Shown: one piece after another, positions 17,830 through 25,630 of the stretch | Layout: the number at the start of each line of letters is the position of its first letter | How positions within the stretch are numbered: the first letter of the stretch is position 1 | Assembly (NCBI GenBank): GCA_964625775.1 | Contig: CAZVEH010000031.1 | Coordinates: 1 to 26,402 of the forward strand | Direction of reading: 5' to 3' | DNA from: GCA-2786165 sp964625775 | Lineage (GTDB): Bacteria > Pseudomonadota > Gammaproteobacteria > Legionellales > Legionellaceae | DNA length: 26,402 bases | The notes under the pieces: generated by a model | Databases searched by the model: none | Told to the model about the DNA's origin: nothing | Seen by the model: only the letters and a program-made list of their open reading frames with translations | Made by a program: the position numbers and the translations under genes

Positions 17830-18017
17830 CATGAACCAGGGCAACCGCATCCAAATAAATATAGTATAACCAGTGTGCCTACTTTCCGCACTTTATGCGC
17901 GGAATCCAGTTTGAATCTCGAATCAAGATCGTTTGGATACCGTGCATAAAGCACGGTAGGTAGGCGAAAGAGATGGCTTTAATGTTCAAAATTTAGATGC
18001 GCTTGCCCTGGTGCATG
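17830..18017. repeat. Nested palindromic element of about 190 bp
   Basis: Two layers of inverted repeat share one centre. The outer arms (17830-17856 and 17991-18017) match at 24 of 27 positions. The inner arms (17877-17908 and 17934-17965) begin with GCCTAC, include an exact CTTTATGC/GCATAAAG pairing and match at most positions. The 10-mer GTGCATGAAC recurs at both edges (17827-17836 and 18011-18020). A transcript could fold into one long interrupted hairpin. There is no reading frame inside. It may be a degenerate mobile element or a structured RNA; the sequence alone does not decide. Confidence 0.65.
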
Positions 18018-18020
18018 AAC

Positions 18021-18049
18021 TTGAATTAGGTCTAAAAAAATCATATGGT
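18021..18049 (+). promoter_or_regulatory. Possible promoter of the two-TM orphan gene
   Basis: TTGAAT (18021-18026) and TATGGT (18044-18049) are 17 bp apart and lie 46 bp before the ATG at 18096. Each box matches the sigma-70 consensus at four of six positions. The -35 box starts 4 bp beyond the edge of the nested palindrome. Weak but correctly placed. Confidence 0.3.
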
Positions 18050-18095
18050 ACAATAAAAAAATTATTTTACATCACATTATAGCGGAGTAAATCCT

Positions 18096-18857
18096 ATGTT
18101 TTTTACCCAGAATTATCGGAGTGCCGAATTTACAACCGCCCTCACAAACGATGGTTATCTTGATAATAGTCTGATTGAAAAGCATAAAAAAACCATCATA
18201 TCCATCAAGAGCCATTTAAACAACTGGGAAAAACAGCGGAATAAAGTCAATCAGCCCGAAACAGAAAAAAACAAGTTACATGAGCTCATAGCCATCGCAA
18301 ACATCTCGTTATCTTTGTTGTTAGATCTTGACGCTACGTTGTCTAAAGACTGGAAAGGTCAATATGTGATCACTCAACAACAAAGACTTCTATTAACAGC
18401 ATTGTACTACGAATTTGGCGCATCATCGCCACGTAATGCTCAGGCCTTACTGTACAAACTTACATATAATCCAAAGATTTTCGAACCCTTATATTATGTC
18501 CATGTGGTTGAACATAATCGTTACATGGAATATGCGCAATTTTTTCATAACTTGAGATTACCGTTTGCTGTAACCACGTTGATCGCATTTATGCCACTAC
18601 TGTTTCGCGCGTCGCTGAATGACCCAATTGCGCAGCCAATAATGCTTGTTCTGGCTGCTCTACTCATGCTGGTCAACCTAGCGGTCCAACTTTTTTTGCA
18701 CATCGCCAAACAATGCAGTAATGATTCCATACATAACAACATTGCAAATAAGATAGGGCATTTGAACACGCACCTTGGACTCTATAAAAATCTTGCTCAA
18801 GCAAGCAACGATCCCTCGGAGGACACCGCAGACGCATCCAGGTTGCTGGCATATTAG
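18096..18857 (+). CDS. Orphan protein with two predicted membrane helices
   Basis: I do not recognise this 253-residue protein. The N-terminal 150 residues are polar and mainly helical, with a K/E/N/Q-rich stretch (28-64) of coiled-coil character. Two hydrophobic segments follow (about 154-171 and 180-203), separated by a short RASLNDP turn, like a helical hairpin in a membrane. The C-terminal 50 residues are hydrophilic and end acidic (SEDTADASRLLAY). There is no signal peptide. GGAG lies 8 bp before the ATG, so it is very likely translated. It stands alone on the + strand between repeats and zipA. Two-helix proteins with long soluble N-termini are common among secreted effectors of intracellular gammaproteobacteria, but nothing proves that role here. 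Confidence 0.8.
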   Translation: MFFTQNYRSAEFTTALTNDGYLDNSLIEKHKKTIISIKSHLNNWEKQRNKVNQPETEKNKLHELIAIANISLSLLLDLDATLSKDWKGQYVITQQQRLLLTALYYEFGASSPRNAQALLYKLTYNPKIFEPLYYVHVVEHNRYMEYAQFFHNLRLPFAVTTLIAFMPLLFRASLNDPIAQPIMLVLAALLMLVNLAVQLFLHIAKQCSNDSIHNNIANKIGHLNTHLGLYKNLAQASNDPSEDTADASRLLAY

Positions 18858-18995
18858 TGTAAATAGGGATTGCATCGAAAATTCTCCGAGCTAGCCCAGA
18901 GATAGTTTTGCTTGTGACTGCCAAATGGTCTTATTGATACGCAGATCTGTCGCTGAGCGCAAGCAGTTCTTCACGAGATGTTTTTCTATGCGATT

Positions 18996-19042
18996 AAAAA
19001 AAAACACCTAATTCATCACAACAACCTCGTTTAGGATGTTTT
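18996..19042 (-). terminator. Rho-independent terminator of zipA
   Basis: On the - strand the arms at 19042-19031 and 19011-19001 pair over 11 bp with a single bulged T (AAAACA-CCTAA with TTAGGTGTTTT). The loop is 19 nt and the T run is nine residues (19004-18996). It lies 28 bp past the zipA stop. Weak T-richness on the other side might also let it stop + strand transcription from the orphan gene. Confidence 0.65.
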
Positions 19043-19069
19043 GAAACGCAATCAAAGAAAAATACGGTT

Positions 19070-19861
19070 TTATTCCAGCACTAAACTTTCTTCGGTCAAA
19101 CCCAGTTGTTGATGATATCGGCTGATACTTTGCTCAGACAAAGGCTGACGACGATCGTCTAAAAGATGGGTATCCAAACTATCACTTAGAGTTTTGGCGG
19201 TATCCATCATGATGTCAAAACGCTCAGCATCTACTTCAGCGTTCCCAGATGCTTGCATAAACAAACATAGACCGTGTACCACAAAGCCACCAATATTTTG
19301 CAGGTCAAACACACCTGTCGCTGTCGCTGCGGCTAAAGTACACATGATCGGGCCTTGACCATTTTGGTATTGATGACGATGAAACAAATCGCCTTCTCCA
19401 AAACGAAACCCAGCAGATAAAACGGCTTGCAGCAATTCATATCCGGCCAATTGGCGATTTGATTTGGCCAGTAAAAACATCATGATTGATGATGTGGGAG
19501 ATGGCGATGCTGTTGATTCACTTTTAGAGACAAGTTCGTCTTGCGACTCTAAAGACACCGGAGCAGTCCGTAGCTTAGGTTGCGCCATTCTGGCATCATC
19601 TTGATTGGGTTTTACGGCAGTTGCACTGTGTACGGGATGGCGCAATGGCGGCGACAATACCGGTTTGATCACGGGTGACTCATCTTCCTGTACTTTGCGA
19701 ACAGCAACGATGTCATCATAAAAATTTGATTGGTTTTGATTATGCGTAGGCGCGGGTACTTCTTTTTTTACGTCTTGCTGCCGTCGAGATCGCATGGTTC
19801 GCACGATCGCTATTACCACACCCGCTAAGAGAAATACATTTAGCATTAAACTCCAAGTCAT
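19070..19861 (-). CDS. zipA: Cell division protein ZipA
   Basis: ZipA is an inner-membrane divisome protein, found in gammaproteobacteria, that binds the FtsZ C-terminal peptide and stabilises the Z ring. The 263 residues show the expected layout: an N-terminal membrane helix (about 5-21), a basic patch (RSRR), a proline/glutamine-rich linker (about 30-125) and the C-terminal FtsZ-binding domain (about 126-255). That domain has GYELLQAVLSAGFRFGE (140-156), LFHRH, FVVHGLCLFMQ and LLDDRRQPLS. GGAG precedes the ATG by 8 bp. In E. coli zipA pairs with ligA; here ligA is absent and zipA lies about 1.6 kb from the dcw run, with its own terminator. Confidence 0.95.
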   Translation of the reverse strand: MTWSLMLNVFLLAGVVIAIVRTMRSRRQQDVKKEVPAPTHNQNQSNFYDDIVAVRKVQEDESPVIKPVLSPPLRHPVHSATAVKPNQDDARMAQPKLRTAPVSLESQDELVSKSESTASPSPTSSIMMFLLAKSNRQLAGYELLQAVLSAGFRFGEGDLFHRHQYQNGQGPIMCTLAAATATGVFDLQNIGGFVVHGLCLFMQASGNAEVDAERFDIMMDTAKTLSDSLDTHLLDDRRQPLSEQSISRYHQQLGLTEESLVLE

Positions 19862-19893
19862 CTACGCTCTCCAAAGGATAAATCTAGACGTAC

Positions 19894-19934
19894 GATTTAC
19901 CTGACAACCACATCCTTGGGTTATCAGGTAAATC
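19894..19934 (-). promoter_or_regulatory. Long hairpin between the desaturase gene and zipA
   Basis: GATTTACCTGA and TCAGGTAAATC form a perfect 11-bp inverted repeat. The stem continues inward through one T/G position (a wobble in - strand RNA) and AACC/GGTT, giving 16 pairs around a 9-nt loop. No T run follows in either direction, so it is not a standard terminator. It ends 33 bp before the zipA ATG and lies 50 bp past the desaturase stop. It may be an mRNA-stabilising end, an operator or an attenuator-like structure. Confidence 0.5.
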
Positions 19935-19984
19935 CATAAAGGATTAAGTCCATGTTGACATAATCATTTAGTATCGTGCAAGCA

Positions 19985-21172
19985 CTAAACTGTCTTTGTC
20001 ATAGGAACATAGCTTTTTAGTTGCGTAGCAAACTGCTTTAGAGATTCCAGACCTGATTCTTCTGCTTGCTTACACCAGGCTTGCAAAGACTCGATCAATT
20101 CCTTTTGTGACGTTGCTGTTTTCAACCAGACACCCTGCAAAGATTGGCGATAATCATAGGCAACACGCAAGGGCTCATAACGTTCCAACAAAGCTTGCAA
20201 ATGCGATGAAGCTTTGGGTGATAACAACGTTTGCTCACGTTTGAGTAATGTACTTGCACGCTGGATCAGTTTTTTATCTTGTTCGGTTTCAATATGATTG
20301 CGCTTTACTTGTTGCAACATAGGCGCCAAAACATCACTGTAGTAGTGTGCCATCACTTGAAAACGATTCGCAACAACTGCCTTTACGGTATCCAAATCAA
20401 CTGTCAATTTATCATCAATTTGAGCCAATTTGGGCGGCAATTTTTTGACTTTCGCCAAACCAAAGAAAGACAGGATTTTAATATAAAGCCAACCAATATC
20501 AAACTCCCACCATTTGACTGAAAATTTTGCGGAAGAGGCAAAAGTATGGTGATTATTATGCAATTCTTCGCCGCCTATCCAAAATCCCCAAGGAAATACA
20601 TTCGTGGACGTATCTGGACATTCAAAGTTTCGATAGCCTCGATAATGACCGATACCATTGACCACACCAGCAGCCCAAATAGGAATCCATGCCATTTGGA
20701 TGGCCCAAATGGTAATCCCAGGAACACCGAACAAGAACAAATCCAACACAAACATCAAGAACATGCCTTTAGATGAATAGCGCTTATAGATATTTCTTTC
20801 TATCCAGTCATCTGGCGTACCATGCGAGTATTTGTCGATCATTTCGCGATCTTTACGGGCTTTGCGATATAATTCCGCGCCCTGCCAAAATACTTTCTTG
20901 ATCCCTTCCATAACTGGGCTATGAGGATCACCTTCCATATCTGTGGTTGCATGGTGTTTACGATGAATCGCAACCCAATCAGACGTCACCATCCCCGTTG
21001 TCATCCACAACCAAAGCCGAAATACATGACTGATCGCAGGATGCAAATCCAACGCGCGATGCGTTTGATGGCGATGCAAATAAATAGTTACCGAAGCAAT
21101 AGTGGCTTGCGTTAAAATAAGCCCTGCCACGATATATCCCCAAAAAGACAGATTCAAAGCACCATATAGCAT
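19985..21172 (-). CDS. Delta-9-type acyl fatty acid desaturase
   Basis: This membrane di-iron enzyme introduces a double bond into a saturated fatty acyl chain, probably acyl-CoA, using O2. The 395 residues carry the three histidine boxes of the stearoyl-CoA desaturase family: HRHQTH (33-38), HRKHH (70-74) and HNNHH (205-209). Hydrophobic segments flank them (about 8-30, 46-62, 135-175). The last 150 residues form a helical, charged extension, as in the roughly 394-residue Pseudomonas DesB type. GGAG precedes the ATG by 9 bp. The gene is divergent from a PlsC-type acyltransferase, which suggests joint control of membrane lipid composition. The exact substrate is unknown. Confidence 0.93.
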   Translation of the reverse strand: MLYGALNLSFWGYIVAGLILTQATIASVTIYLHRHQTHRALDLHPAISHVFRLWLWMTTGMVTSDWVAIHRKHHATTDMEGDPHSPVMEGIKKVFWQGAELYRKARKDREMIDKYSHGTPDDWIERNIYKRYSSKGMFLMFVLDLFLFGVPGITIWAIQMAWIPIWAAGVVNGIGHYRGYRNFECPDTSTNVFPWGFWIGGEELHNNHHTFASSAKFSVKWWEFDIGWLYIKILSFFGLAKVKKLPPKLAQIDDKLTVDLDTVKAVVANRFQVMAHYYSDVLAPMLQQVKRNHIETEQDKKLIQRASTLLKREQTLLSPKASSHLQALLERYEPLRVAYDYRQSLQGVWLKTATSQKELIESLQAWCKQAEESGLESLKQFATQLKSYVPMTKTV

Positions 21173-21409
21173 GGGTTCTCTCCATACGTTAATTGAATAC
21201 CGTATGATACCACAAATTGGATTTATATGCGACTATCCAAACTAAAAATGCAGAACAACCAACAGAACCAGGCGCTTCTCCAGACCATTCACCGCAGCGA
21301 TCTCTGTGGCAAGGTGTGGCCCATTAGGGTACACTGCGTCAATACTTTGAGAAGTAGACTCAATCACAAATTCATTGTATTGTGCTGCTTTTGTGATCGA
21401 GTGACTCAT

Positions 21410-22135
21410 ATGAAAGCTGGGAAAGTACATTCCATTTGGATTGTTTTAATGTCCTTTTGGTATATGGCCAATACCTGTGGTCGTGCCATTTTAAAATCTT
21501 GGTTCGGTACCATCAATCGTCAATGGTGTAGTGAGGAATTACAACGTTGGGCGAGTCGGATGCTGCATTTATTGCGTATTCGCTGCAAAGTGGTTAACCC
21601 GCATCGCGTCAAACCCGAAAAGGGTGTAGCCACGATCCTTATGTGTAATCATTCGAGTTTATTTGATATACCGTTAAGTTTACAAGCTTTTCCAACTTCA
21701 CCGATTCGTATGTTGGCGAAAAAAGAATTGTCTAACATCCCCATCATGGGCGGCGGCATGGTTGCTGCCGAGTTTCCATTTATCGACCGAAAAAACCGGC
21801 GTCAAGCCATTGCTGATTTGGCTCATGTCAAACAATTGCTCGAATCTGGCATTGTGATGTGGATTGCACCCGAGGGCACCCGCTCTCCGACGGGTGAGTT
21901 AGCGCCTTTTAAAAAAGGTGGATTCATCACAGCGATTAAAACCGGAGCAACAATTATTCCGATTGGTATCCGCGGGGCCAATCAAATTTTGCCTGCACGT
22001 TCACGTCAATTCCGTCTCAATCACTATGCCGAAATACATATTGGGAAACCGATCGATGCCTCTCGTTTTAACATGGACAATAAAGAACAACTCATGGAAA
22101 AAGTATTTCAAGAAATACAACAGTTGATCATGTGA
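21410..22135 (+). CDS. PlsC-type 1-acyl-glycerol-3-phosphate acyltransferase
   Basis: PlsC enzymes acylate lysophosphatidic acid to phosphatidic acid at the inner membrane. The 241-residue protein has an N-terminal hydrophobic segment (about 8-22) and the acyltransferase motifs in order: NHSSLFD (80-86, the HX4D active site), FPFIDR (122-127), PEGTR (154-158) and IIPIGIRG (182-189). The frame is open upstream to an ATG at 21227, but that extension lacks family features, so I start at 21410, where GAG lies 8 bp upstream. A start at 21452 cannot be excluded. It is divergent from the desaturase, and its last 8 bp overlap the end of the convergent peptidase gene. The symbol plsC is plausible, but paralogues with other lipid substrates exist. 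Confidence 0.92.
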   Translation: MKAGKVHSIWIVLMSFWYMANTCGRAILKSWFGTINRQWCSEELQRWASRMLHLLRIRCKVVNPHRVKPEKGVATILMCNHSSLFDIPLSLQAFPTSPIRMLAKKELSNIPIMGGGMVAAEFPFIDRKNRRQAIADLAHVKQLLESGIVMWIAPEGTRSPTGELAPFKKGGFITAIKTGATIIPIGIRGANQILPARSRQFRLNHYAEIHIGKPIDASRFNMDNKEQLMEKVFQEIQQLIM

Positions 22136-23588
22136 TCATAAATCTCGCCACAAACGATTCAGGAGTATCTACCACGGGCGACAAGGTATCCAAATAGATC
22201 AGTTTAAAACTCGATTTATTGGCCAGTGAACTCACATCAGGGTTGTCTGGATAAGTCGGTAACAAAGGTAAAAATACGGATTTCCCAATGACGTAGCGTC
22301 TGTCGCGTGCAAGCGGCGACAACGCCCAAATATTTTGATACGTCATCGCAGTCTCGTCCTGATGCCCAAGATACAACATCACATGCCCTCCAATATAGAT
22401 CAGAGTCATCAACGGGTGCCCTTTTTCTTGCAGTGCTTTGAGTCGTTCATCCATGCTCAAAGAGGATAAATTCTCCACAGAATTTAGTCTGGCTTGTTGA
22501 GCACTATTTCTAGGCAACCAAACACCAAAAGGTGTAAAAATACTTTTCATCTCCAAAGAGCAGTCATTCAACAAAAATGCACCACCCCACCCATAGGCGC
22601 GATTTTGCAACTGTTGTAAAATCTTTGCCATATTTTTAGGAGTTGCTGGAACTGGCATCAGCGCCGCTGATTCTTTAGCTAGCATGCCGACCTTAATAGT
22701 CGCTAAATGATGACGATTTTTCACAGGAATCAACACTTTCCAGGAAAGATCATCTTGGTCATGCATCGGCAAAACCATGCCAATATAGCTAGAGAATTGA
22801 AAGCGTTGGTGGCGATCTAGAACAGGTGCGGCAGTTGCAGTCACTGCGATCAATTGCTGCTTGGCAGCGCTTTGCCATTGCTGCATAAAGCGCGGTGACA
22901 CATACGCAATATCACCACTTTTCACCCACGAAAAATATCCATCCGGTGTTAATACCAAAGACCAAGCTTTGTCTTCTGAGATGCTCAATACATACAATGG
23001 CGTACCTACCCAAAGCACGGAATCTTGTAAATTATCAAATGGAAAACCTTGCCCAGGCAAAGAAACGTGATAAAAATCGGGCGCCATATCGGGTAAGGCA
23101 CGTGCAAATGTATTGCCAACAACAATGGCACGATGTTCCGGTTGAAACTGGGCCATGATTAGGGCAGTTAAATTCATATTAGTTTTTATGTGCTCCCACC
23201 AAATGACATCATGCTCTTTGAAATTTTCGGCATAATGTTTTTCAGGAAACGATTTATTTTGATTGTTAAATTGATCTAAGATCAACAGCTCTTGTGCATA
23301 AACTTGAGGAAGTACTGCCACCACAAATTGCTCGCTCCAAGGCGATAAGCCTTGCGAATCATCTGCATAATAATGTTGATAAAATTGTTGAACCTGAGCC
23401 TGCTGATACTCGAGACTTACCAAAGGTTGGGTGTATGGGTCATTTTGTGGTGAAAGATAATGGTCTACTTGTTGGCTATAGGGGGCCATAGAAAAATCAT
23501 AGATAGGCACATCTATGGCTGAACACAGGGGGACATGCATCATTAGCATGATTTTTACAAATATTCGAACCACTGGCCTTCGAAACAT
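22128..23588 (-). CDS. Exported SH3-domain NlpC/P60 murein peptidase
   Basis: The 486-residue protein looks like a periplasmic peptidoglycan peptidase of family C40. A signal peptide is clear (basic MFRRPVVR, hydrophobic run, likely cleavage near residue 24). An N-terminal helical segment and two SH3-like beta domains (about 150-300) recall the N_NLPC_P60 and SH3b1/SH3b2 arrangement of EcgA-type enzymes. The catalytic domain has YGWGGAFLLNDCS (332-344) with the cysteine at 343, and GGHVMLYLG (400-408) with the histidine at 402. Family members cleave D-Glu-mDAP-type bonds in stem peptides; the specificity here is inferred. I start at 23588 because GGAG lies 5 bp upstream and the signal peptide begins there, although the frame stays open to 23873. 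It is divergent from an L,D-transpeptidase gene. Confidence 0.9.
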   Translation of the reverse strand: MFRRPVVRIFVKIMLMMHVPLCSAIDVPIYDFSMAPYSQQVDHYLSPQNDPYTQPLVSLEYQQAQVQQFYQHYYADDSQGLSPWSEQFVVAVLPQVYAQELLILDQFNNQNKSFPEKHYAENFKEHDVIWWEHIKTNMNLTALIMAQFQPEHRAIVVGNTFARALPDMAPDFYHVSLPGQGFPFDNLQDSVLWVGTPLYVLSISEDKAWSLVLTPDGYFSWVKSGDIAYVSPRFMQQWQSAAKQQLIAVTATAAPVLDRHQRFQFSSYIGMVLPMHDQDDLSWKVLIPVKNRHHLATIKVGMLAKESAALMPVPATPKNMAKILQQLQNRAYGWGGAFLLNDCSLEMKSIFTPFGVWLPRNSAQQARLNSVENLSSLSMDERLKALQEKGHPLMTLIYIGGHVMLYLGHQDETAMTYQNIWALSPLARDRRYVIGKSVFLPLLPTYPDNPDVSSLANKSSFKLIYLDTLSPVVDTPESFVARFMIT

Positions 23589-23712
23589 CCTCTCTCCTCT
23601 ACGACATGCGAGTTTGAGTTTATTCTCTCTCTTCGGCGTACCGTCTATGATACCATATACTGCTTTAGCGTACCTATAACAAACCATTTTGACCCTAAGG
23701 AAGCTTACCTGC

Positions 23713-24432
23713 ATGATGTCTTTTAAAATCTTATTACGCAACCTCGTTGCACTGAGTCTGGCGACAACGATCACACCGATTTTGGCACAATCTTCCTCGG
23801 CCCTCTGCTCAGAGTTGAATAGCTTAAACCTTCCAGCGCATATCTCACAAATTGTTTTGACCCAACCCATCACCGAGATACAAGCTCGTATTTATTTATG
23901 CCAAAAAACGAATCACAGTTGGCACGTTTTGCCGCAAGGGTCCTTTCCCGCCGTAATTGGCAAACATGGCATTGCTCTGGTTGGAGAAAAAAAAGAAGGC
24001 GATTTGAAAACACCAGAGGGACTTTATGCCATAGGGGAAGCATTTGGCTCAGAACCCTTAGCCCTTAAAATGGATTACAAATACATCACTGCTGCAGACA
24101 AATTCGTCGACGATGTTGACAGCAAACACTACAATCAATGGGTTTTTGGTGCCACTGATGCGCATAGTTACGAATCGATGTTGATACCTTTGTATAAATA
24201 TGGCGCCATCATTCAGTATAACAAGCACCCCATTGTTCCCCATTTAGGTAGTGCCATTTTTTTGCATATTTGGCGATCCTCTGACCAAGGTACGTCTGGT
24301 TGCATTGCCATGGCAGAAAAAAATCTCTTAAAAATGCTACATTGGTTAGATAAAAAGCAAGATCCTCACATCAAGATTTTAACCCTCTCTGCTGAAAGGC
24401 TTGTACCACCGCCGCCGGAACAAAATCAGTGA
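23713..24432 (+). CDS. Exported L,D-transpeptidase (YkuD-type)
   Basis: L,D-transpeptidases join stem peptides through mDAP, or anchor proteins to them, in the periplasm. The 239-residue product has a signal peptide with probable cleavage after ILA (about residue 25). The YkuD domain shows a strand with KTPEGLYAIGEAFG (99-112) and the active site from FLHIWRSS to TSGCIAM, with histidine 185 and cysteine 197. The usual HGCxR ending is SGCIAM here; relatives without the arginine are known. AAGGAAG lies 9 bp before the ATG at 23713. Its 3' end overlaps convergent coaD by 62 bp, and its proline-rich tail (RLVPPPPEQNQ) falls in that overlap. The 5' side is divergent from the NlpC/P60 peptidase gene. 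Confidence 0.9.
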   Translation: MMSFKILLRNLVALSLATTITPILAQSSSALCSELNSLNLPAHISQIVLTQPITEIQARIYLCQKTNHSWHVLPQGSFPAVIGKHGIALVGEKKEGDLKTPEGLYAIGEAFGSEPLALKMDYKYITAADKFVDDVDSKHYNQWVFGATDAHSYESMLIPLYKYGAIIQYNKHPIVPHLGSAIFLHIWRSSDQGTSGCIAMAEKNLLKMLHWLDKKQDPHIKILTLSAERLVPPPPEQNQ

Positions 24433-24856
24433 CATCTCCACCCAATGCAGCGATTTCGCGTACCAAAGTGGAAGAAATAAACATGGAGTCTTCAGAGGGC
24501 GTTAAAAAAATAGTTTCGATGTCTTTGACCAATTTACGATTCATGCCTGCCAGTTGAAATTCATACTCAAAATCAGCCACCGCACGTAAGCCCCGTAAAA
24601 TAATTTTAGCACCTTGTTGCGCAGCAAAGTCTATTAATAATTGATCAAAATTCATCACCACCACACCGGCCATATGCCCTACTGCCTCTTGAGCAAAACG
24701 CACTCGGTCTTCCAAAGAAAAAAAAGGCCGCTTAGGACTGCTCTGTGCCACAGCCACAATGATATGTGGAAAGATACAACTGGCACGCGTGATGATGTCC
24801 ACATGACCATTGGTCATTGGATCAAATGTACCTGGATAAATCACTGGGTTGTTCAT
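24371..24856 (-). CDS. coaD: Phosphopantetheine adenylyltransferase CoaD
   Basis: CoaD transfers AMP from ATP to 4'-phosphopantetheine, the penultimate step of coenzyme A synthesis. The 161-residue protein (159 in E. coli) has the nucleotidyltransferase motif GTFDPMTNGH (9-18, the T/HxGH site), KRPFFSLEDR, GLRAVADFEYEFQ (89-101) and ISSTLVRE (127-134). I start at 24856, where AGGAG lies 6 bp upstream; an ATG at 24895 would add 13 residues foreign to the family. The upstream protease gene ends 13 bp before, so the two form an operon. The last 62 bp are antisense to the 3' end of the L,D-transpeptidase gene. Confidence 0.98.
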   Translation of the reverse strand: MNNPVIYPGTFDPMTNGHVDIITRASCIFPHIIVAVAQSSPKRPFFSLEDRVRFAQEAVGHMAGVVVMNFDQLLIDFAAQQGAKIILRGLRAVADFEYEFQLAGMNRKLVKDIETIFLTPSEDSMFISSTLVREIAALGGDVTDFVPAAVVQAFQQRGLKS

Positions 24857-24869
24857 AGGTATCTCCTGG

Positions 24870-25535
24870 TCAATGCAGCATGTGGAATACATCATGGATA
24901 GTATACAGTGACCAATTTAAAGGCCCGCCAAGCAAAAAGCCCAAAGCTCCAGTCACAAGTAATACCAACACAATCGCCACTCCAAAGGGTTCTAATTGCT
25001 GATAATACACGGCAAATCTGGGAGGTAACATACTTGTCACAATCCGACTACCATCCAAAGGAGGTATGGGTATGATATTTAAAAACGCCAACACCAAATT
25101 AATGAATATTCCAGCTTCCCCAGTCAGCACCATAAATAAGGCAATTTGAGACTGTTCAGGTTTGAGTAGAAAACCTATTTTAGCACATGACGCCCAAATC
25201 AAAGCCATAACAAGATTAGCAACGGGTCCAGCCATGCCGACCAAGGCCATGTCACGCCGAGGTCGACGCAACTGGGAGAAATTGATGGGTACGGGTTTTG
25301 CCCAACCAAACACGAATTGAAAACCACTCAACATGCCAATTAGGATTGGAACCACTACGGTTCCAATCGGATCGATGTGTTTGAGGGGATTGATGCTCAA
25401 ATGACCGAGCATTTTCGCCGTAGAATCACCACATAAGTTGGCCACCCAAGCATGAGCCGCCTCGTGTAACGTGATTGCAAGTAATACTGGAGTGATCCAA
25501 ATCGTAACGGTTTGAATCATGCTCAAAGACAACAT
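24870..25535 (-). CDS. Site-2 protease family (M50) membrane metalloprotease
   Basis: The 221-residue protein is a small membrane zinc protease of the M50 site-2 group, without the PDZ domains of RseP. The zinc motif HEAAH (24-28) lies in the first membrane helix. A second conserved region, NIIPIPPLDGSR (153-164), supplies the third ligand from its aspartate (161). Five or six hydrophobic segments span the chain. This is the YwhC-like subfamily, widespread in bacteria, with substrates mostly unknown. AGGA lies 5 bp before the ATG. It is cotranscribed with coaD and divergent from lolB, 95 bp away. Confidence 0.92.
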   Translation of the reverse strand: MLSLSMIQTVTIWITPVLLAITLHEAAHAWVANLCGDSTAKMLGHLSINPLKHIDPIGTVVVPILIGMLSGFQFVFGWAKPVPINFSQLRRPRRDMALVGMAGPVANLVMALIWASCAKIGFLLKPEQSQIALFMVLTGEAGIFINLVLAFLNIIPIPPLDGSRIVTSMLPPRFAVYYQQLEPFGVAIVLVLLVTGALGFLLGGPLNWSLYTIHDVFHMLH

Positions 25536-25630
25536 GGGTTTCCTCGAATCAACAGAGTTGGTTTTTCATCCAAGTCCTGTTATTGTTTTAGTCTCGATTG
25601 TTTCATAAAAAACACTGGAATGACAATCCC

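Larger units (their letters stand above)
17457..18095. other. Gene-free, repeat-rich region upstream of murF
   Basis: These 639 bp separate murF (-) from a divergent orphan gene (+). Besides the murF-proximal palindrome, the MITE-like element and the nested palindrome, I find no reading frame worth calling. The 120 bp between the two elements (17712-17829) show nothing recognisable. murE, ftsI and ftsL would be expected here in a standard dcw cluster. Confidence 0.7.

Noticed and set aside
17583..18017. CRISPR-like repeats upstream of murF
   Set aside because: The repeats are inverted pairs with different sequences and no regular direct spacing.
23589..23873. N-terminal extension of the NlpC/P60 peptidase
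   Set aside because: It would bury the signal peptide internally and overlap the L,D-transpeptidase start; the ATG at 23588 has a strong ribosome binding site.
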